In this document: piece by piece, positions 49,220-61,859 of the stretch
Layout: the number at the start of each line of letters is the position of its first letter
Numbering within the stretch: the stretch's first letter is position 1
Source: Castor canadensis
Lineage: Eukaryota; Chordata; Mammalia; Rodentia; Castoridae
Assembly (NCBI RefSeq): GCF_047511655.1
Contig: NC_133398.1
Location: 46,505,638-46,569,637, forward strand
Direction of reading: 5' to 3'
Length of the DNA: 64,000 nt
Translations under genes and position numbers: made by a program
Notes under the pieces: generated by a model
The model's input: only the letters and a program-made list of their open reading frames with translations
The model's database searches: none
Told to the model about the DNA's origin: nothing

Positions 49220-50615
49220 TTAATTTTGTTTTAATAGTTTATATACCAACTTCAGATTTAATGAGTACTTATTAAGTACTCAAAGATTGGCATGTTTGCA
49301 AGAATAAAACCTCAAACTATATGTACCTATCATTAACCACATATTCAAGAAATGCTTAAAGGCATGCTTTGAAAAACTCAGTTTATAGATATAACAAAAA
49401 TTGTCCAAAGTAAAGATTATTACACCAACAATGGAATAATAAAGTAACTGTAAAAGGAACCAATGAAGAATCGTCCATGAGATTTTATTTTTAAATTAGA
49501 AATAGAGAATAGAATGAAATTGCATCTTACTAGAATATAAAAACAACTAGATATCATAATGACCAAAATTTATGTCTCAAAATAGTATTATATAGAATAT
49601 GGCCTTTATAATAAATAAAAATCATGCCATCACAACTTAATTTTCTTAACAACCAGATACATCTGGTTTACAATATAATTGACATTATGCACAACATTCT
49701 GTGCATATAGGTCTTTCACATATATATATATATGCATGTGTATACATATTATATGATATGTATCATTTTGAAATGAACACTGATTTACCTTCATTTCAAG
49801 TCAGTACCATCAATATAAGCTCCATCCTGTGCAACATGTACAAGTTAAGGATTTTGTACCATTTTTTGCTTCTGGAACATCAGCAACACTTGGAATGTTA
49901 ACATTCTTAAAACAATCTGACTACTTTGTTCTAATGTCCCTTAAAATGCAAACAAAAGAAAATAATATTATGCAAAGGACATAGAACATAAGGGTAAAAC
50001 TCTTCTCCTGTCAGTGGGTCTGGCCTTCCTACTGTCAATTTTCTACATGTTCACCTTTGCAAAAAAAAAAGAAGCCATTGAGTATAATTAAACAGCCACT
50101 TCAAGAGGGCAGAATATCATGACTAGAAGAGTAATTAGCTCAGAAAAAAATGGAAGGGATAATTGTAGCATGGCACTTGAGTGAGGTGTGATGGACAGAG
50201 TGAGGCACCATTTTTGGTCACACCACTCTGGGGTGGTAAATGGGGCACCTGCTGAGTAAAATCAGAATGGTCAGAAAGACTAGACACTAGCTGAGTAATT
50301 TCATAGTCACAGAGGGTCTAAGAATGAGGCCTTTCAGGTCCTTAGGAGAATGTGTCTACAGAGAGCAACCTTCAAAAACCACTAAAATTATGGCACCAGA
50401 AGAGAATCCAGGCTCATACACTGGGTTAATACTACATGAGAAAACGTAATGTAGTCAGGCAGTACAAATTGGGTGAACTCAGACTGAAAATGCTATTGAT
50501 TTCCCATGTATGGGATATCTTCTTTCTCGTCCCCACTTGTTCACTCTGGAAACTTGATTCTTGCTTAAAATCTTGTGGGAAATGTTTTGTTTCCACTTTT
50601 GGCTTTAATAGCACC
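49220..50615. other. Unassigned non-coding DNA
   Basis: No gene or named repeat recognised, apart from a short alternating TA stretch at about 49720-49735. Confidence 0.35.
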
Positions 50616-50618
50616 ACT

Positions 50619-50621
<3 letters not shown>

Positions 50622-50676
<55 letters not shown>

Positions 50677-50703
50677 ACCTCTCTCTCTCTCTCCTCTCTC
50701 TCT
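50622..50703. repeat. (CA)n microsatellite followed by (CT)n
   Basis: About 26 CA units to 50675, then about 12 CT units with one interruption. Open frames reading through it are artefacts. Confidence 0.96.
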
Positions 50704-50709
50704 CATCTG

Positions 50710-51465
50710 TCTCCTTTACAGAGCATTTGGCTTTACATCTTTGACCCTTAGCTTCCTGACTGACACATGACAGGAGTTCAAATATATTTAATACATAAAT
50801 TCATGGTGTAAGCAAGTAGGCAGAGTAATATTAAAGGGTGACAAATTCAGAAAAGTATCAAGAGTTTGGAAGGATAAATGACTTCCATAATTGAAAGTGA
50901 TTGTAAGTAAATTCCAAAAGCTCTAGATTCACTATGTTTCAAAGATTATTACTATGAACAGAAAAGGATGACTGATTCATGTGAATCTTACTGGGGAACC
51001 CTTAAAAGTGGTATTTTTTCCATATTTCCTAATATTTTACTAATTTTTATTAGGGAACAGTTGGCAAAGACATTAGAATTAATTTATACTAAAAAATATG
51101 TAACTGGGTATAAAAGCATTAAGTTATAGCTGTGAAGATCATTATAAAATTCTTTCATAATTGTTTGTTTGTTCTCAATGAAGTTATTTTCAAAGTTCAA
51201 AATTTAACAGAATCATATTTTAGTAGCATTTATTCAGTTATAAATCTTATGTTCTGTTAAACTCTACAATAATTGAATTTTCTAGTGTGATTTACATCCC
51301 CATAGGTAACTTGAATAGAAGTAGTTTTCACTTGGAATATTTCCAAAGAGTCATGTTGAATGGTATATTGTATGTTTTTCTAGTTGTTTGAAATGAAGAA
51401 ATAATTTATCTTTGAAACATTAGATGGTTACTAATAAATAAGTATGAGTTAAACACATTCAGCTA
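50710..51465. other. Unassigned AT-rich DNA
   Basis: No gene or named repeat recognised. Confidence 0.35.
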
Positions 51466-51469
51466 TAGT

Positions 51470-51900
51470 TTAGAAATAGTTTGTCCCCTACAGGTTCATT
51501 TCCTAACACTTGGTCCCCAATGTAATGGAATTGAGAGGTGGTAGAACCTTCGAGGTGATGAGGACTAAGGGGAAGTGATTAGGTTATTGGGTGAGCACCC
51601 TCAGAAAGGATAAATGTCAGTTTAATGGGACTAGATTGGTTACTATAACTGCAAGTTGTTATAAAGTGTGTTTGACTTGCTGTCTTGCTTTTTCTCTTCC
51701 ATATATGTCACATACCATTCTTACTTGAGCTCTTAGCATGTGATGACTTCTGCAAAGTTATGGTGAAGCATGAAGCCTTCTCCTTATGTAGCCACCCAAT
51801 CTTAAACTTCCTGATTTCCAGAACTGCAGACTAAATAAGCCCCTTTTACTTACTGTGTCCCTATTCTCATGTATTTTTATAAACAACACCAAACAAAGAT
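51470..51900 (+). repeat. MaLR-type LTR, near full length
   Basis: 'cacttggtccccaatgtaat', 'ttgagaggtggtagaacctt', 'ttccagaactgcagactaaa' and the closing 'tactgtgtccctattctcat' give the MST-class LTR order over about 430 bases on plus. Confidence 0.78.
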
Positions 51901-52069
51901 ATTTTTCCATCTAAGTTGTATATTGAAAGCAGGTAAGGGAAAATTATTTTTCTTTATATAATCAGACAGTGGGAGCGTGAATTTTGTTGTTGTTTTTTTC
52001 TACTTATCTTTAATTTGATCTTTACAGAGAGGGGTTTTTTCCCATGAAAACCTTTGATGATTTCCTTTT

Positions 52070-52610
52070 ATTCTTTCTGTATGATTTTATTAGCATAAAA
52101 TAGTTGTACAGGGAATACACTGTGATATTTACATATATGTTTAAAATATATTAGTTGAATTTACCCCCTTCATCATTCTCCCTCTTCCCCTACATCTACC
52201 ATATTTACCCTCATTCCCCCTTTCCTTGTGCCCACTCCCTCCCATTGGAACCCACTTTGGAAAAGATACATTTTTCCCTCCTGCCCTTCATTTATTTAAG
52301 TAAGTGTATGTTGATAGTCCAGTGGGATTTTGGCTTGGTACTTCAGTTCTGTATATATTTTGCTTTTATCATATTACCCCCTTCCCTCTGTTACTTACTC
52401 ATTCTCTGTCACCATGCTCTCCTAATATTCAATAGCTTACTGTAAAGTACATAATATTATATTAATATATAGATGGGTTGTTTCAATAATTTTGATTCTC
52501 TAACATTTTCTTTCTCTCTCCTTCCTCCTATAGCCCCCTCAAACAGACTCACTTATACAATTTTGTTCTAGGGAGAGGGTTTAATCACTACTTCAATTAG
52601 TGCTTTTTCT
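52070..52610 (-). repeat. 5'-truncated L1 3' end
   Basis: 'gattttattagcataaaata', 'gaatacactgtgatatttac', then the pyrimidine-rich 3' UTR with 'ctcattccccctttccttg'. Confidence 0.75.
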
Positions 52611-52869
52611 ATTACATTAGATTTTTACTGGTTAAAGTAAAAATCTAGAGATTTTTGCTGATAAAGAGAAAACTTCAATGGCATTTTTTTCTTTAAGTAA
52701 GCATCAAATTGTTTGCTTCTTTCCAATGACCTTCAAAGTGTAATGTTAATACATCAGTACTAATCTATTTTGGAGTTGAACGTGTGACTGAAAGACCAAG
52801 AGTTATGTATTAGAAATCTATACTTGTGATTTACTCACAATTCCTACATTTTATTTATTTATTCACTCA

Positions 52870-53010
52870 TTTATTTTTGTGACAAGGTCTTACTCCGCAG
52901 CCCAGGCTATCTTAGAACTCTATGGCCCAGGCTAGCATCAATCTCATGATCCTCCTGCCTCAGCTTCCTGGGTGCTAGGATTGCAAGCATGTGCCACCAC
53001 ACCTAGTTTA
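52870..53010 (-). repeat. B1-like SINE
   Basis: 'gacaaggtcttactccgcag' through 'attgcaagcatgtgccacca'. T-rich (TTTA)n on its poly(A) side. Confidence 0.88.
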
Positions 53011-53174
53011 TGATTCCTACATTTTATAACATACTTATCTCTTAGGTTATCAGTGTAGGGAAATAGGGAATTACTATGAACATGGTTGAAAACAGTTAAA
53101 TCATTAGGATGAAAATTATAAGCAATTCAATTATTCTGAGATTGATGATGTCCACAAGAAAATATGACACACTT

Positions 53175-53330
53175 TTGTTTGGTGCTTTGAGACAGTTTCT
53201 CAATATGTAGCCCACATTAGCCCAGAACTCATTATGTGTATCCCAGGCTGACTTTAATCTTTCCAACCTCCTGTCTCCACTTCCTGAATGCTTGGATTAT
53301 AGACCTATGCCCCCATGCCTTCCTGGGCCA
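53175..53330 (-). repeat. B1-like SINE, long or dimeric
   Basis: 'gagacagtttctcaatatgt' and a second 'actcattatgtgtatcccag' suggest a dimer, like the copy at 17.7 kb. Confidence 0.75.
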
Positions 53331-53499
53331 TTTATGCTTTTTTATGGTAATAATGATATAATCCTATAGATAACTCTTCTTCATATAAGATTTCTATTTT
53401 TTAATTTTGATTCTTAGTAACTCAGATCAACTATGTAAAAAAAAAATCTATGGTCTGTGTGGAAAGAATAAGCTTTGGTCCACTTAATAATAAATTTGA

Positions 53500-53746
53500 A
53501 GCTGGGCACCAGTGGTTCACACCTGTAATACTAGCTACTCAAGAGGTAGAGATCAGGAGGATTGAGGTTGAAAGTCAGCCTGGGCAAATAGTTTGTGAGA
53601 CCCTATCTCGAAAATACCCAACCCCCAAAAGGACTGGTGGAATACTCAAGTGGTAGATGGCTGCCTAGCAAGTGTGAGGCCCTGAGATCAAACCCCAGTA
53701 CTTCCAAAATAAATAAATAAGTAAACAAACAAACAAATAAATAAAT
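53500..53746 (+). repeat. Composite B1/ID SINE, complete copy
   Basis: The clearest full-length example: 7SL-like left part from 'gctgggcaccagtggttcac', linker 'agtttgtgagaccctatctc', ID-like right part 'tggctgcctagcaagtgtga', then a (AAATAAAC)-type tail to about 53746. The short open frame through it is not a gene. Confidence 0.92.
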
Positions 53747-53749
53747 TTG

Positions 53750-54270
53750 GATAAATATTGATTAGAAAAATATAAAGTGACCAATATAGTTTTAGATTAT
53801 TTATGCCTTTATAACTGAAACTTAGCTACTACATGTGTATGTGGCTGTAGAGATAAATAGAACTCTGGCTGTGATTCTAGTTCACCTTATGAGTCCATTA
53901 ATGCCAGCTGGAGGTTGCCTTAGGGCAGAATTGATGGACTCACATGGGGGCTTTGTTGGATGAGGTCTGCCCTGCCATGGTAACTAAAGTAAACACTTTA
54001 TTCTGGGTCTGATAGACTTGGCCACTTTTTATTTTAACCTTTGTGGAGATAAGGAAAAGTTTTTCTTTCCCAAATTCTTACAAAATTCTGCCATTGTATC
54101 TACATGTTGGTAGGATGAGCTGGCTAGTGGACTTCATTTACACAAGGCTTAAATGAGACATGACAGACTGTCCTACCCAGTCAAATGGTTATCTTTCATT
54201 TCTGAATGTAAAACATGCAAAAAGTTCCCTTGGTCAAGATCTTCTGAAAGAGAGCTTTGAACATGGATCC
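53750..54270. other. Unassigned non-coding DNA
   Basis: No gene or named repeat recognised. 53.86-54.1 kb is less AT-rich and may be an old element. Confidence 0.35.
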
Positions 54271-54277
54271 TTATGAC

Positions 54278-54301
54278 AGAGAGAGAGAGAGAGAGAGAGA
54301 G
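54278..54301. repeat. (GA)n microsatellite
   Basis: About 12 units. Confidence 0.9.
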
Positions 54302-54659
54302 GCAGAGATAGAAATTGGATATTTAAGAAGCATTCCTCTTTTCATTTAGAAACAGTTTAATCTCTCTACTTCAGTATTGTTGTGAAAGCAATACACCATA
54401 GGATCCAACTCCCTTAAAAGTATGACTCAAGTAAAGCCATTCACAGTCTTTTTTCTAGAATTTAAAAAAAATTAGAAGCTAGAGAATATTTCCTAAATTT
54501 GCAATCAGAAAAATCAGGTTTCTTTTAATTCTAGCCTCAAGACTTGAAGAATAAAATTAAAGGTCAGAAAGAAGCAGAGAGAAAAATAACCTATGAGAGA
54601 GAGTTTTTCAAAAATCTTTTTTTTTTGAAAGAATCAGTCTTTTATTTCATAAACTTTCT

Positions 54660-54926
54660 TTTTTTTTTGATGGTTTTTTTTTTAATTTTATTATTCATAT
54701 ATGCATACAAGGCTTGGGTCATTTCTCCCCCCTGCCCCCACCCCCTCCCTTACCACCCACTCCACCCCCTCCCTCTCCCCCCCACCCCCTCAATACCCAA
54801 CAGAAACTATTTTGCCCTTATTTCTAATTTTGTTGTAGAGAGGGTATAAGCAATAATAGGAAGGAACAAGGGTTTTTGCTGGTTGAGATAAGGATAGCTA
54901 TACAGGGCATTGACTCACACTGATTT
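54660..54926 (-). mobile_element. Severely 5'-truncated young L1 (about 265 bp)
   Basis: Nearly identical to the 3' UTR end of the full-length L1 (37580-37836), with the same C-rich block and 'gtataagcaataataggaag'. Homology stops after 'ctcacactgatttc' at about 54926. The long T-run at left is its poly(A). Same subfamily and probably similar age. Confidence 0.93.
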
Positions 54927-54929
54927 CAT

Positions 54930-56440
54930 TTTTTCAATGAAAAGTTTCCCTCTTGGCTATACAAGTTTGGTGGCACTTCAGTTGCTTCTTACCTATAGTC
55001 TTGGCTAGTTGCCTGCAAAAATATTTCTTTTGGGAATTTGCACTTTCCTTGAAGTCAGTGGAGTGATAGGCAGGGTACTAATGGAGATCTTAATTTTCTT
55101 GGAAGCAATAATGTGTTGCCCTAAACATGATAATGGAATACCTACAAGGTTCATTTTAACTCCATTCATGAATACAGAAATGCTGATTAGTAGCCAAACT
55201 ATAAAGAAAATAACCTATTGCAGTGTTGGACATTTGAGAAAATGTATGGCATGAACACATTTTATATTCTCCCTTGGAATTTTATTTTTTTACAAACTTT
55301 TGTGAACATATCTTGATTGTCTATATAACAATACTTAAATGCATCTGTTTTTTGATCCAGTAATTCTAATTCTCATGTCTTTATCCTGAACAAATGATAA
55401 GTACATAAAAAGATCTTTTTGAAAATCTGTGTTTCTTATTGTAACTTATAATGTGCCAACAACATAAAAGCTAATAGTAGGAAAAGTGAGGTGTGTCCAT
55501 AGTGGAATAATCTGCACCCTTAAAAATAATGTCCTAGAAGTAAGATTTGCCTTAGAACAGAGAGCTCTTTCACATGAACTGTGAGTGCAAATGTCAGGCT
55601 TCAGGGTATTTATTAGAGAACTTTACACTAAAGAACTGAATACAGGCGTAGACAAAAATAATGTGGTGACTTGTTTCTCTCTTTCCATTTGTATCTATTC
55701 ATATCTTATTTGTCTCCTTTGGGAACTCTTCAGGGAGGGGTAAATGTAGCTTTTAATAGAATTAATTAACGTTACGTCTTCAAGCAAAATAAATAAATAA
55801 AAGCCTCATCTACTGTCATTATACAAACTTAGAAAACTCAAGTTCAGCAACTGAAAAAATAATGAAAAACAATTTCAATGACCTGCCTCCCTAACCTCTC
55901 TAATGAAATATTAGTTTTTGTATTACAGATGCATAGAATACTTCCTGGAATTTAGTAACCACTGCACAAATATTTTTTTAATAAATTTCATAGAAGAATA
56001 AAAAAGTCCATTAAGCTTGATGATAAAAGGCCGTTAGGGACCGTTACTAGAACATTTTATTATGAAAGTAGAAATGCTGGGTTGCTAAGGGATGATGATT
56101 ATATGCAAAATAAAGATTGAAAGATTTGCTAGATATCCCCATAATGTTCCTACAGGCCTTGACTGTTTGAGTCCTCCACAAACTCATATTAACAGTCTCT
56201 TCCTTATTCTGCTGATTTACTCTCCCTCTTTTAAGTGACAGAACTTTAGAGACACTTCCCCAAATGCCTTTCTGGGGGTCTCCCAAAGCAGGAGAAATCC
56301 ATTTTCTTGTAACACCTCCAAGATTGTTGTTCTATTCCTTTCTCCCTCTGCAGTCTTCTTGCCAACCTGCAAGGCAATGGGCTTATATTGTGGTATTCAG
56401 TTCCTTTGAAAGGGGATATCACATTAGAAGTTTTAGTGAC
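54930..56440. other. Unassigned AT-rich DNA
   Basis: No gene or named repeat recognised. Confidence 0.35.
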
Positions 56441-56445
56441 TTAGT

Positions 56446-56555
56446 AACACAGGTCTTTTGTTGTTGTTGTGCTGGATGGGGGTACATTGTAGCACTTACA
56501 AAGGTTCTTACAATATATCAAATATATCATACTTGAATTCAACACAGGTCTTTTG
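56446..56555 (-). mobile_element. 80-bp L1 3' scrap with perfect 15-bp target duplication
   Basis: AACACAGGTCTTTTG occurs at 56446-56460 and again at 56541-56555. The 80 bases between them are an L1 3' terminus on minus (a (TTG)n end, then 'gggggtacattgtagcac'), like the one at 8.65 kb. It is an extreme case of 5' truncation. Confidence 0.93.
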
Positions 56556-56780
56556 AAAAATTATTTGCATAAGTTAATACAGAGGAGTTCCATTTATATT
56601 TACACTCATGAATATAATGTACTTTGATCAAATTCACATTGTCTATATTACTCTTTTCCATTTTTTATTGTTGTATGGGGGATACATTGTGACATTTACA
56701 TAATATATTACTCTATCTTAATTTCCTGTCTACCCCTCTCCTTTTAGAAATTTTAGTGGGTTTCATTATGTAATTTTTAT

Positions 56781-56802
56781 ACACGCACACACACACACAC
56801 AT
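56781..56802. repeat. (AC)n microsatellite, short
   Basis: About 10 AC units with one G, passing into alternating TA/CA. Confidence 0.85.
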
Positions 56803-56999
56803 ATACACATATATACATATACATAATCTACATTCATCCCCCTGTCACTCTCTTCTTTTCACTTTCCCCCTCTCTGTGGCTTCTCCCCCACCAAACAGTT
56901 CCTCTTTCACAAGCATGTCATACCATTTTTTTAGGTCTAGATTCTGCATATAAGCAAGAAAAGGCATCATTTTTGTTTCTAATCTTGACTTGTCTTGCT

Positions 57000-59900
57000 T
57001 AACATGATGATTTCCAATTCCATCCATTTGCTTAAAATGTCATAATCTCATTCTTCTTTATGGCTGAATAATATTCCACTGTATATGTGTGCCATGTTTT
57101 CTTTATCCAATCCTAGGGTTGTTGGACATCTAGGCTGATTGCATAGCTTGGTTATTGTAAAAAGTGCTCCTATAAACATGGGCGTGTAAGAGTCTCTACT
57201 GCATTCCTTTTTATATATATCCAAGAATGCTAACGCAGGATTATATTAGAGTTCTATTTTTAGTTTTTGGAAGAAACTCCATACTGATTTTCATAGTGGC
57301 TGCACTAACTTACATTCTAACCAGCAGTAAATAGGGTTCCTTTCCTGTTTCCTCCATCCCACATTTGTTGTTAATTGTTTTCTTGATGATAGCCATTCTG
57401 TCCATGGTGAGATGAAATCTCAGTGTCATTTTCATTTCCTTTATGGTTAAGGATTCTTAACATTTCTTCATGTATTTATTGGCCATTTGTTCTTCTTTTG
57501 AGAATTGTCTGTAAAATTCATTTGCCTATTTATTAATTGGATTATTTGTTCTTTTGATGTTTTAAATTTTGAAGCTCTTTATATATTCTGGATTTTAATT
57601 ATTGGTCTGATGCTTGGCTAAGCAAAGATTGCCTCCCATTCTTTAGGTTGTGTCTTGGCTCTGGTGACTGTTTACTTTCATGTGCAGAAGTGTTTTAAGT
57701 TTTTCAATCTCATTTTTCAATTCCTGCTCTTATCTCCTGAGCCACTGTCCTGTTTAGAAAGTAATTGCCTAGGCCTATATCTTCAAGTCTTTCCTATGTT
57801 TTCTTGGAGTAGTTTCAAAGTTGAAGGTCTTAACACTAAGATTTTTTAACACATTTTGAATTGATTGTTGTACACTGAGAGAGACAGGGATCTGATTTCA
57901 GGCTTTTTTCTACATGTGAATATGCAATTTTCTCAACACCACTTATTGAAGATACCATCCTTCATAAACATATTATGAAGTTTTGGATTGATTTTTCTAT
58001 TTCTGTGAAGAAGGACATCAGGATTTTAATGGGCATTGCATTGAATCTGTAGATTGGTTTTGATAATATAGCAATTTTCACAATAGTAATTCTGCCAATC
58101 CAATAAACACGGGTGGTCTTTCTATCCTTTAGTATCTTCTCCATTTTCCTTCTTCAATGTATTATAGCTGTCATTATAGAGATCTTCCATCCTTAGTTTA
58201 TTGTGAATCAGATTGTTTTCCTGATTTTTTTTTCTCTACTTGTTATTGTTGGTATATGTAAAGGCTACTGATTTTCATATGTCGACTTTGTATCCCACTA
58301 CTTTGTCACAAGTGTTTATCTACCCAAAGTGCTTTCAGATCTAAGAGATTTTTGGTGGACTATAGGACCATATCATCTGCAAATATGGATAATATGACTT
58401 CTTCCTTCCCTATTTTCATCCCTTTTATTTCTTTCTCCTACCTTATTGCTCTGGACAAAAGTTCCAGCACTATATCAAATAAGAATGGAGAGAGTGGACA
58501 CACTTGTCTCTTTTCTGACTTTAGAGGAAACAGTTTCAGCTTTTCCCCATTTAGTACAATATTAGCTAAAATTTTGTCCTAGATAGGCTTTACTAAATTG
58601 AGGTATGTTCCTTCTGTTCCTAGTTTCCTCAGAATTTTTATCATGAAGGGCTATTGAATTTTGTCAAAGGTATTTTCTGCATCTATTGAGATGATCATGG
58701 GATTTTTTTTCCCTTGATTCTGCTTATGTGCTGTATTACATTAACAATGTTGCATTTGTTGAACCATGTTTGTGTGCCTGGAATGAGACTTACTTGGTCA
58801 TGATGTATGATCTTTTCAACGTGTTGTTGAATTTGGTTTATAAGTATTTGTTAAGATATTTTGCATGTATGATCATTGAGGAAATTGACCTACAATTTTC
58901 TGTTTTTGTTGTGGCTTTATTTGGTATGAGTATAACTTCGTAGCATAAGTTTAGCAGCATTCTTTCCATTTTTATTTCACAGAGTATTTTGAGGAGCATT
59001 TTTATTACTTCATTAAAGATCTGATAGAAGTCAGAAGTGAATGCATCTAGTCTTGGGCTCTTTGTTGGGACATGCTTTGCTAGTGTCTCAACCTTCTTAT
59101 TCATTATAGATCTATTATCTTGGGTAAATTTAGGCAGGTCAAATGCATCTAGAAAATTTTCCATTTCTCCTAAATTTTCTAGTGTATTAGAATACAACTT
59201 TTCAATGCATTCTCTAATGTTCCTCCAAATTTCATTGGCATTATTGTGATATCCCCCTTTCATCTCTAATTTTATTAATTTTGATATATTCTGGTCCTTC
59301 TTTTGGTTAGTGTGGCTATGGGTTTATTAATTTTGTTTTTATTTTCAAAGAACCGTTTTTTTGCTTCATTGATTCTTTGCATTGTTTTTTAGTATACGTA
59401 TCATTAATTTATGCACTGATGTTTATTATTTCTGTCTGTTACTAATTTTGGGTTAGGTTTATCCTTGTTTTTCTAAGAGCTTGAGGCATATCAATGGATA
59501 ATTTACATGAGATTTCTCTGATGATTTTAATGTAGGTGCTCCTAGCTATAAATATTTCTCTTAGCACTGCCTTTGTTGTTTTCCAAATGTTCTGGTAAAT
59601 TGTGTTTCATTTCCTTAGAGTATATTAGTTTTTCAACAACCCACTGTTCACTCAGCAATATATTGTTCAGTTTCTGTATGTTTGAATATTTTATGCAATT
59701 TTTGTTTTACTGTTGATTTCTGGTTTTATTCCCTGTGGTATAATAAAGTATGGAAAGTTATTTCTATTTCTTTATTTTTATTTCTTATATTTCTTATATT
59801 TATTTTATAAATATAATCTATTTTGGAGAGTTTCATAAGTTTCTGAGAATGTGTATTTTGTGGCTGCTGAGTAGAATATTTTCTAGATATCTGTTAAGAT

Positions 59901-60390
59901 CATTTGATATATACGGTGGTTTAATTCTGAAGTTTCTTTGCTGATTTTTCTTCTGGTTGACTTATCTCTTTATCAGAGTAGGGTATTGAAGTCATTTTCT
60001 ATTATTGTTTTGGGTTTATTTGTGATTTTATGCTCAGTAGTGTTTGTTTTATGAAATTGGGTTGTGCCAAGGTTTGGTGCATAAATATTTACAATTGCTG
60101 TCTCCTTTGTTGCAGTGTTCCCTTTATCAATATGAAGTAAACTACTTTGTTTCTTATATCTAATTTTCATTTGAAGTCTGCTTGGTTTGGTATTATAGCT
60201 ACTTCTGTTTGCTTTTAAGCTCTAACTTCTTGGAAAATCTTTTTTCAATTCTTTTACTTTAAGCCTGGGTTTATATTTGTCAGTGAGGTGTTTCCTGTGG
60301 GCAGAAAAAAAAATTTTTTTTTAATTTGACTTGCCAATCTCTGTCTTTTGATTGGAGAGTTGAGAGTATTAACATTTAGAGTTATCATTG
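57000..60390 (-). pseudogene. L1 ORF2 remnant
   Basis: Short surviving frames: 59973-60170 resembles the endonuclease middle ('NIYAPNLGT', then 'NDFNTLL' in place of GDFNTPL), 58838-59263 the region before the reverse transcriptase ('SPRLDAFTSDFYQ'), and 57962-58144 the segment after it ('WIGRITIVK'). Many stops and frameshifts lie between them. Confidence 0.85.
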
Positions 60391-60399
60391 AAAGGTAAT

Positions 60400-61430
60400 A
60401 CCCACCAATTTGGGTTTTTATTTTTTCTTGTTTGTTTTGTAATGTTTGTTTCTTTTCTAATCCTCATTTGCTTTTTCAACTCATCTAGTGAGATTTATTC
60501 CTTCCCATGTTTTCCTAGTTTTGTTTTCTTTTCTCCTTCAATTTTGAAGGATAGCTTTGCTGGATACATTAATCTAGGTTGTCAGTTATTTTCTTTCAGG
60601 GCTTGAAATACATAACTCCATGCCTTCCTTGATTTTAGAATTTCTGTTGAGAAATCTGCTGTCATTCTGATGAGTTTGCCACTTGTCTCTTGTAGCCTTC
60701 AATATTCTTTCCTTGTTCTGTATATTTAGTATTTTAGCTATGATATGTCTTGGACTGGTTCCTTTCTGGTCTTGCCTGTTGGTTGTCCTAAAAGCCTTCT
60801 ATACATATGTGGCTGTCTCTTTCTCAATATTTGACAAAGTCACCTCTTTTTTTTTCTTGATAGTACCAGGATTTGAACTCAGGGCCTTGCACTTGCAAGG
60901 CAGGTGCTTTACCACTTGAGTCACTCTGCCAGCCTTCTTTCTCCAGGTTTGAGAATTTTTCTTCTATTACCTTATTGAATATGTTTTCTACCTCTTTAGC
61001 TTATACACCCTCTCCATCTATGTTTATTTTTCATAGGTTTGGATTTTAATAGTTTCCCAGAGGTCTTATGTATTTCATTCATACTTCGCTTTTTCATTTT
61101 TCTTTAGCACACTGTAATATTTGACTTACTGAGCTTTTCGTTTCTAGAATTTCAGTCTCTTTTTCAGAATTTCTGTATCTTTATTGAATTTCTTTTTTTG
61201 TATCTTGTATTGTCTTCCTTATTTTGCTCAGCTTTCTGTTTGTGTTCTCTTGGGATTGATCCAGCTGTTTATTTATATTCTCCTTGAATTCATTGAGGTG
61301 TTTATACATGTTCTCTTTAATTTCATTGATCATTTTTATAATCATGTTTCTGAATTCTTTGGGCTTTTTTCCTCTTATTGTATGTTGCTGTGGGGTTGTT
61401 GAGTTTTAGAGGTGCCAGGCTACATTGCCT
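60400..61430 (-). pseudogene. L1 ORF1 remnant
   Basis: Plus-strand 'cagccttcaatattctttcc' and 'gctatgatatgtcttggact' at 60.69-60.76 kb correspond to 42.29-42.36 kb in the full-length element, within the ORF1 C-terminal domain. The coiled-coil part lies at about 61.1-61.4 kb. Broken by stops and by a SINE. Confidence 0.75.
60845..60937 (-). repeat. ID-like SINE nested in old L1
   Basis: T-run, 'accaggatttgaactcaggg' and 'cttgcaaggcaggtgctttacc', inserted in the ORF1 remnant. It is younger than the L1. Confidence 0.88.
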
Positions 61431-61859
61431 TTTCATATTTCTTTGTTTCTGCATTGAGATTTCATACTTGAGGTCAGGTTGCTGGTTGGAAGTTTGATCA
61501 CCTGTAGACTTGCAGTTTCAGTCAGTGTAGTGGCAGAGTTGCAGTGTAGTTTCTTGCCTTGGACTAGGAGATAGCTTAGTAGGCAAATTTTTTCCACTTA
61601 TGCAGGGCACTAGTCCTGATGTTCAGCACCACTCAGATAGAAGAAAATTAGCTGAAGTCTTGTATTTCCTTGTGCATGGGTTAGTGTTATATGTGGGTTG
61701 AGGGGCTGGGCAAGGCTCTGTTGTCTACTTCTGCGATCTTTTCACCTAGATGCTTCCCTTCTTTGTGTACTGCATGCTGGCTGCATGGGGCTTTGTAGTC
61801 TATGGATCAGGTAGGTAAACACTTGCTACACAAGTCGCTAGTTTATGTCTTTAGGGGAA

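Noticed and set aside
54640-54926. Target-site duplication for the 265-bp L1
   Set aside because: Only a 7-base 'atttcat' is shared by the flanks, and it partly overlaps L1 sequence; this is not enough to call.
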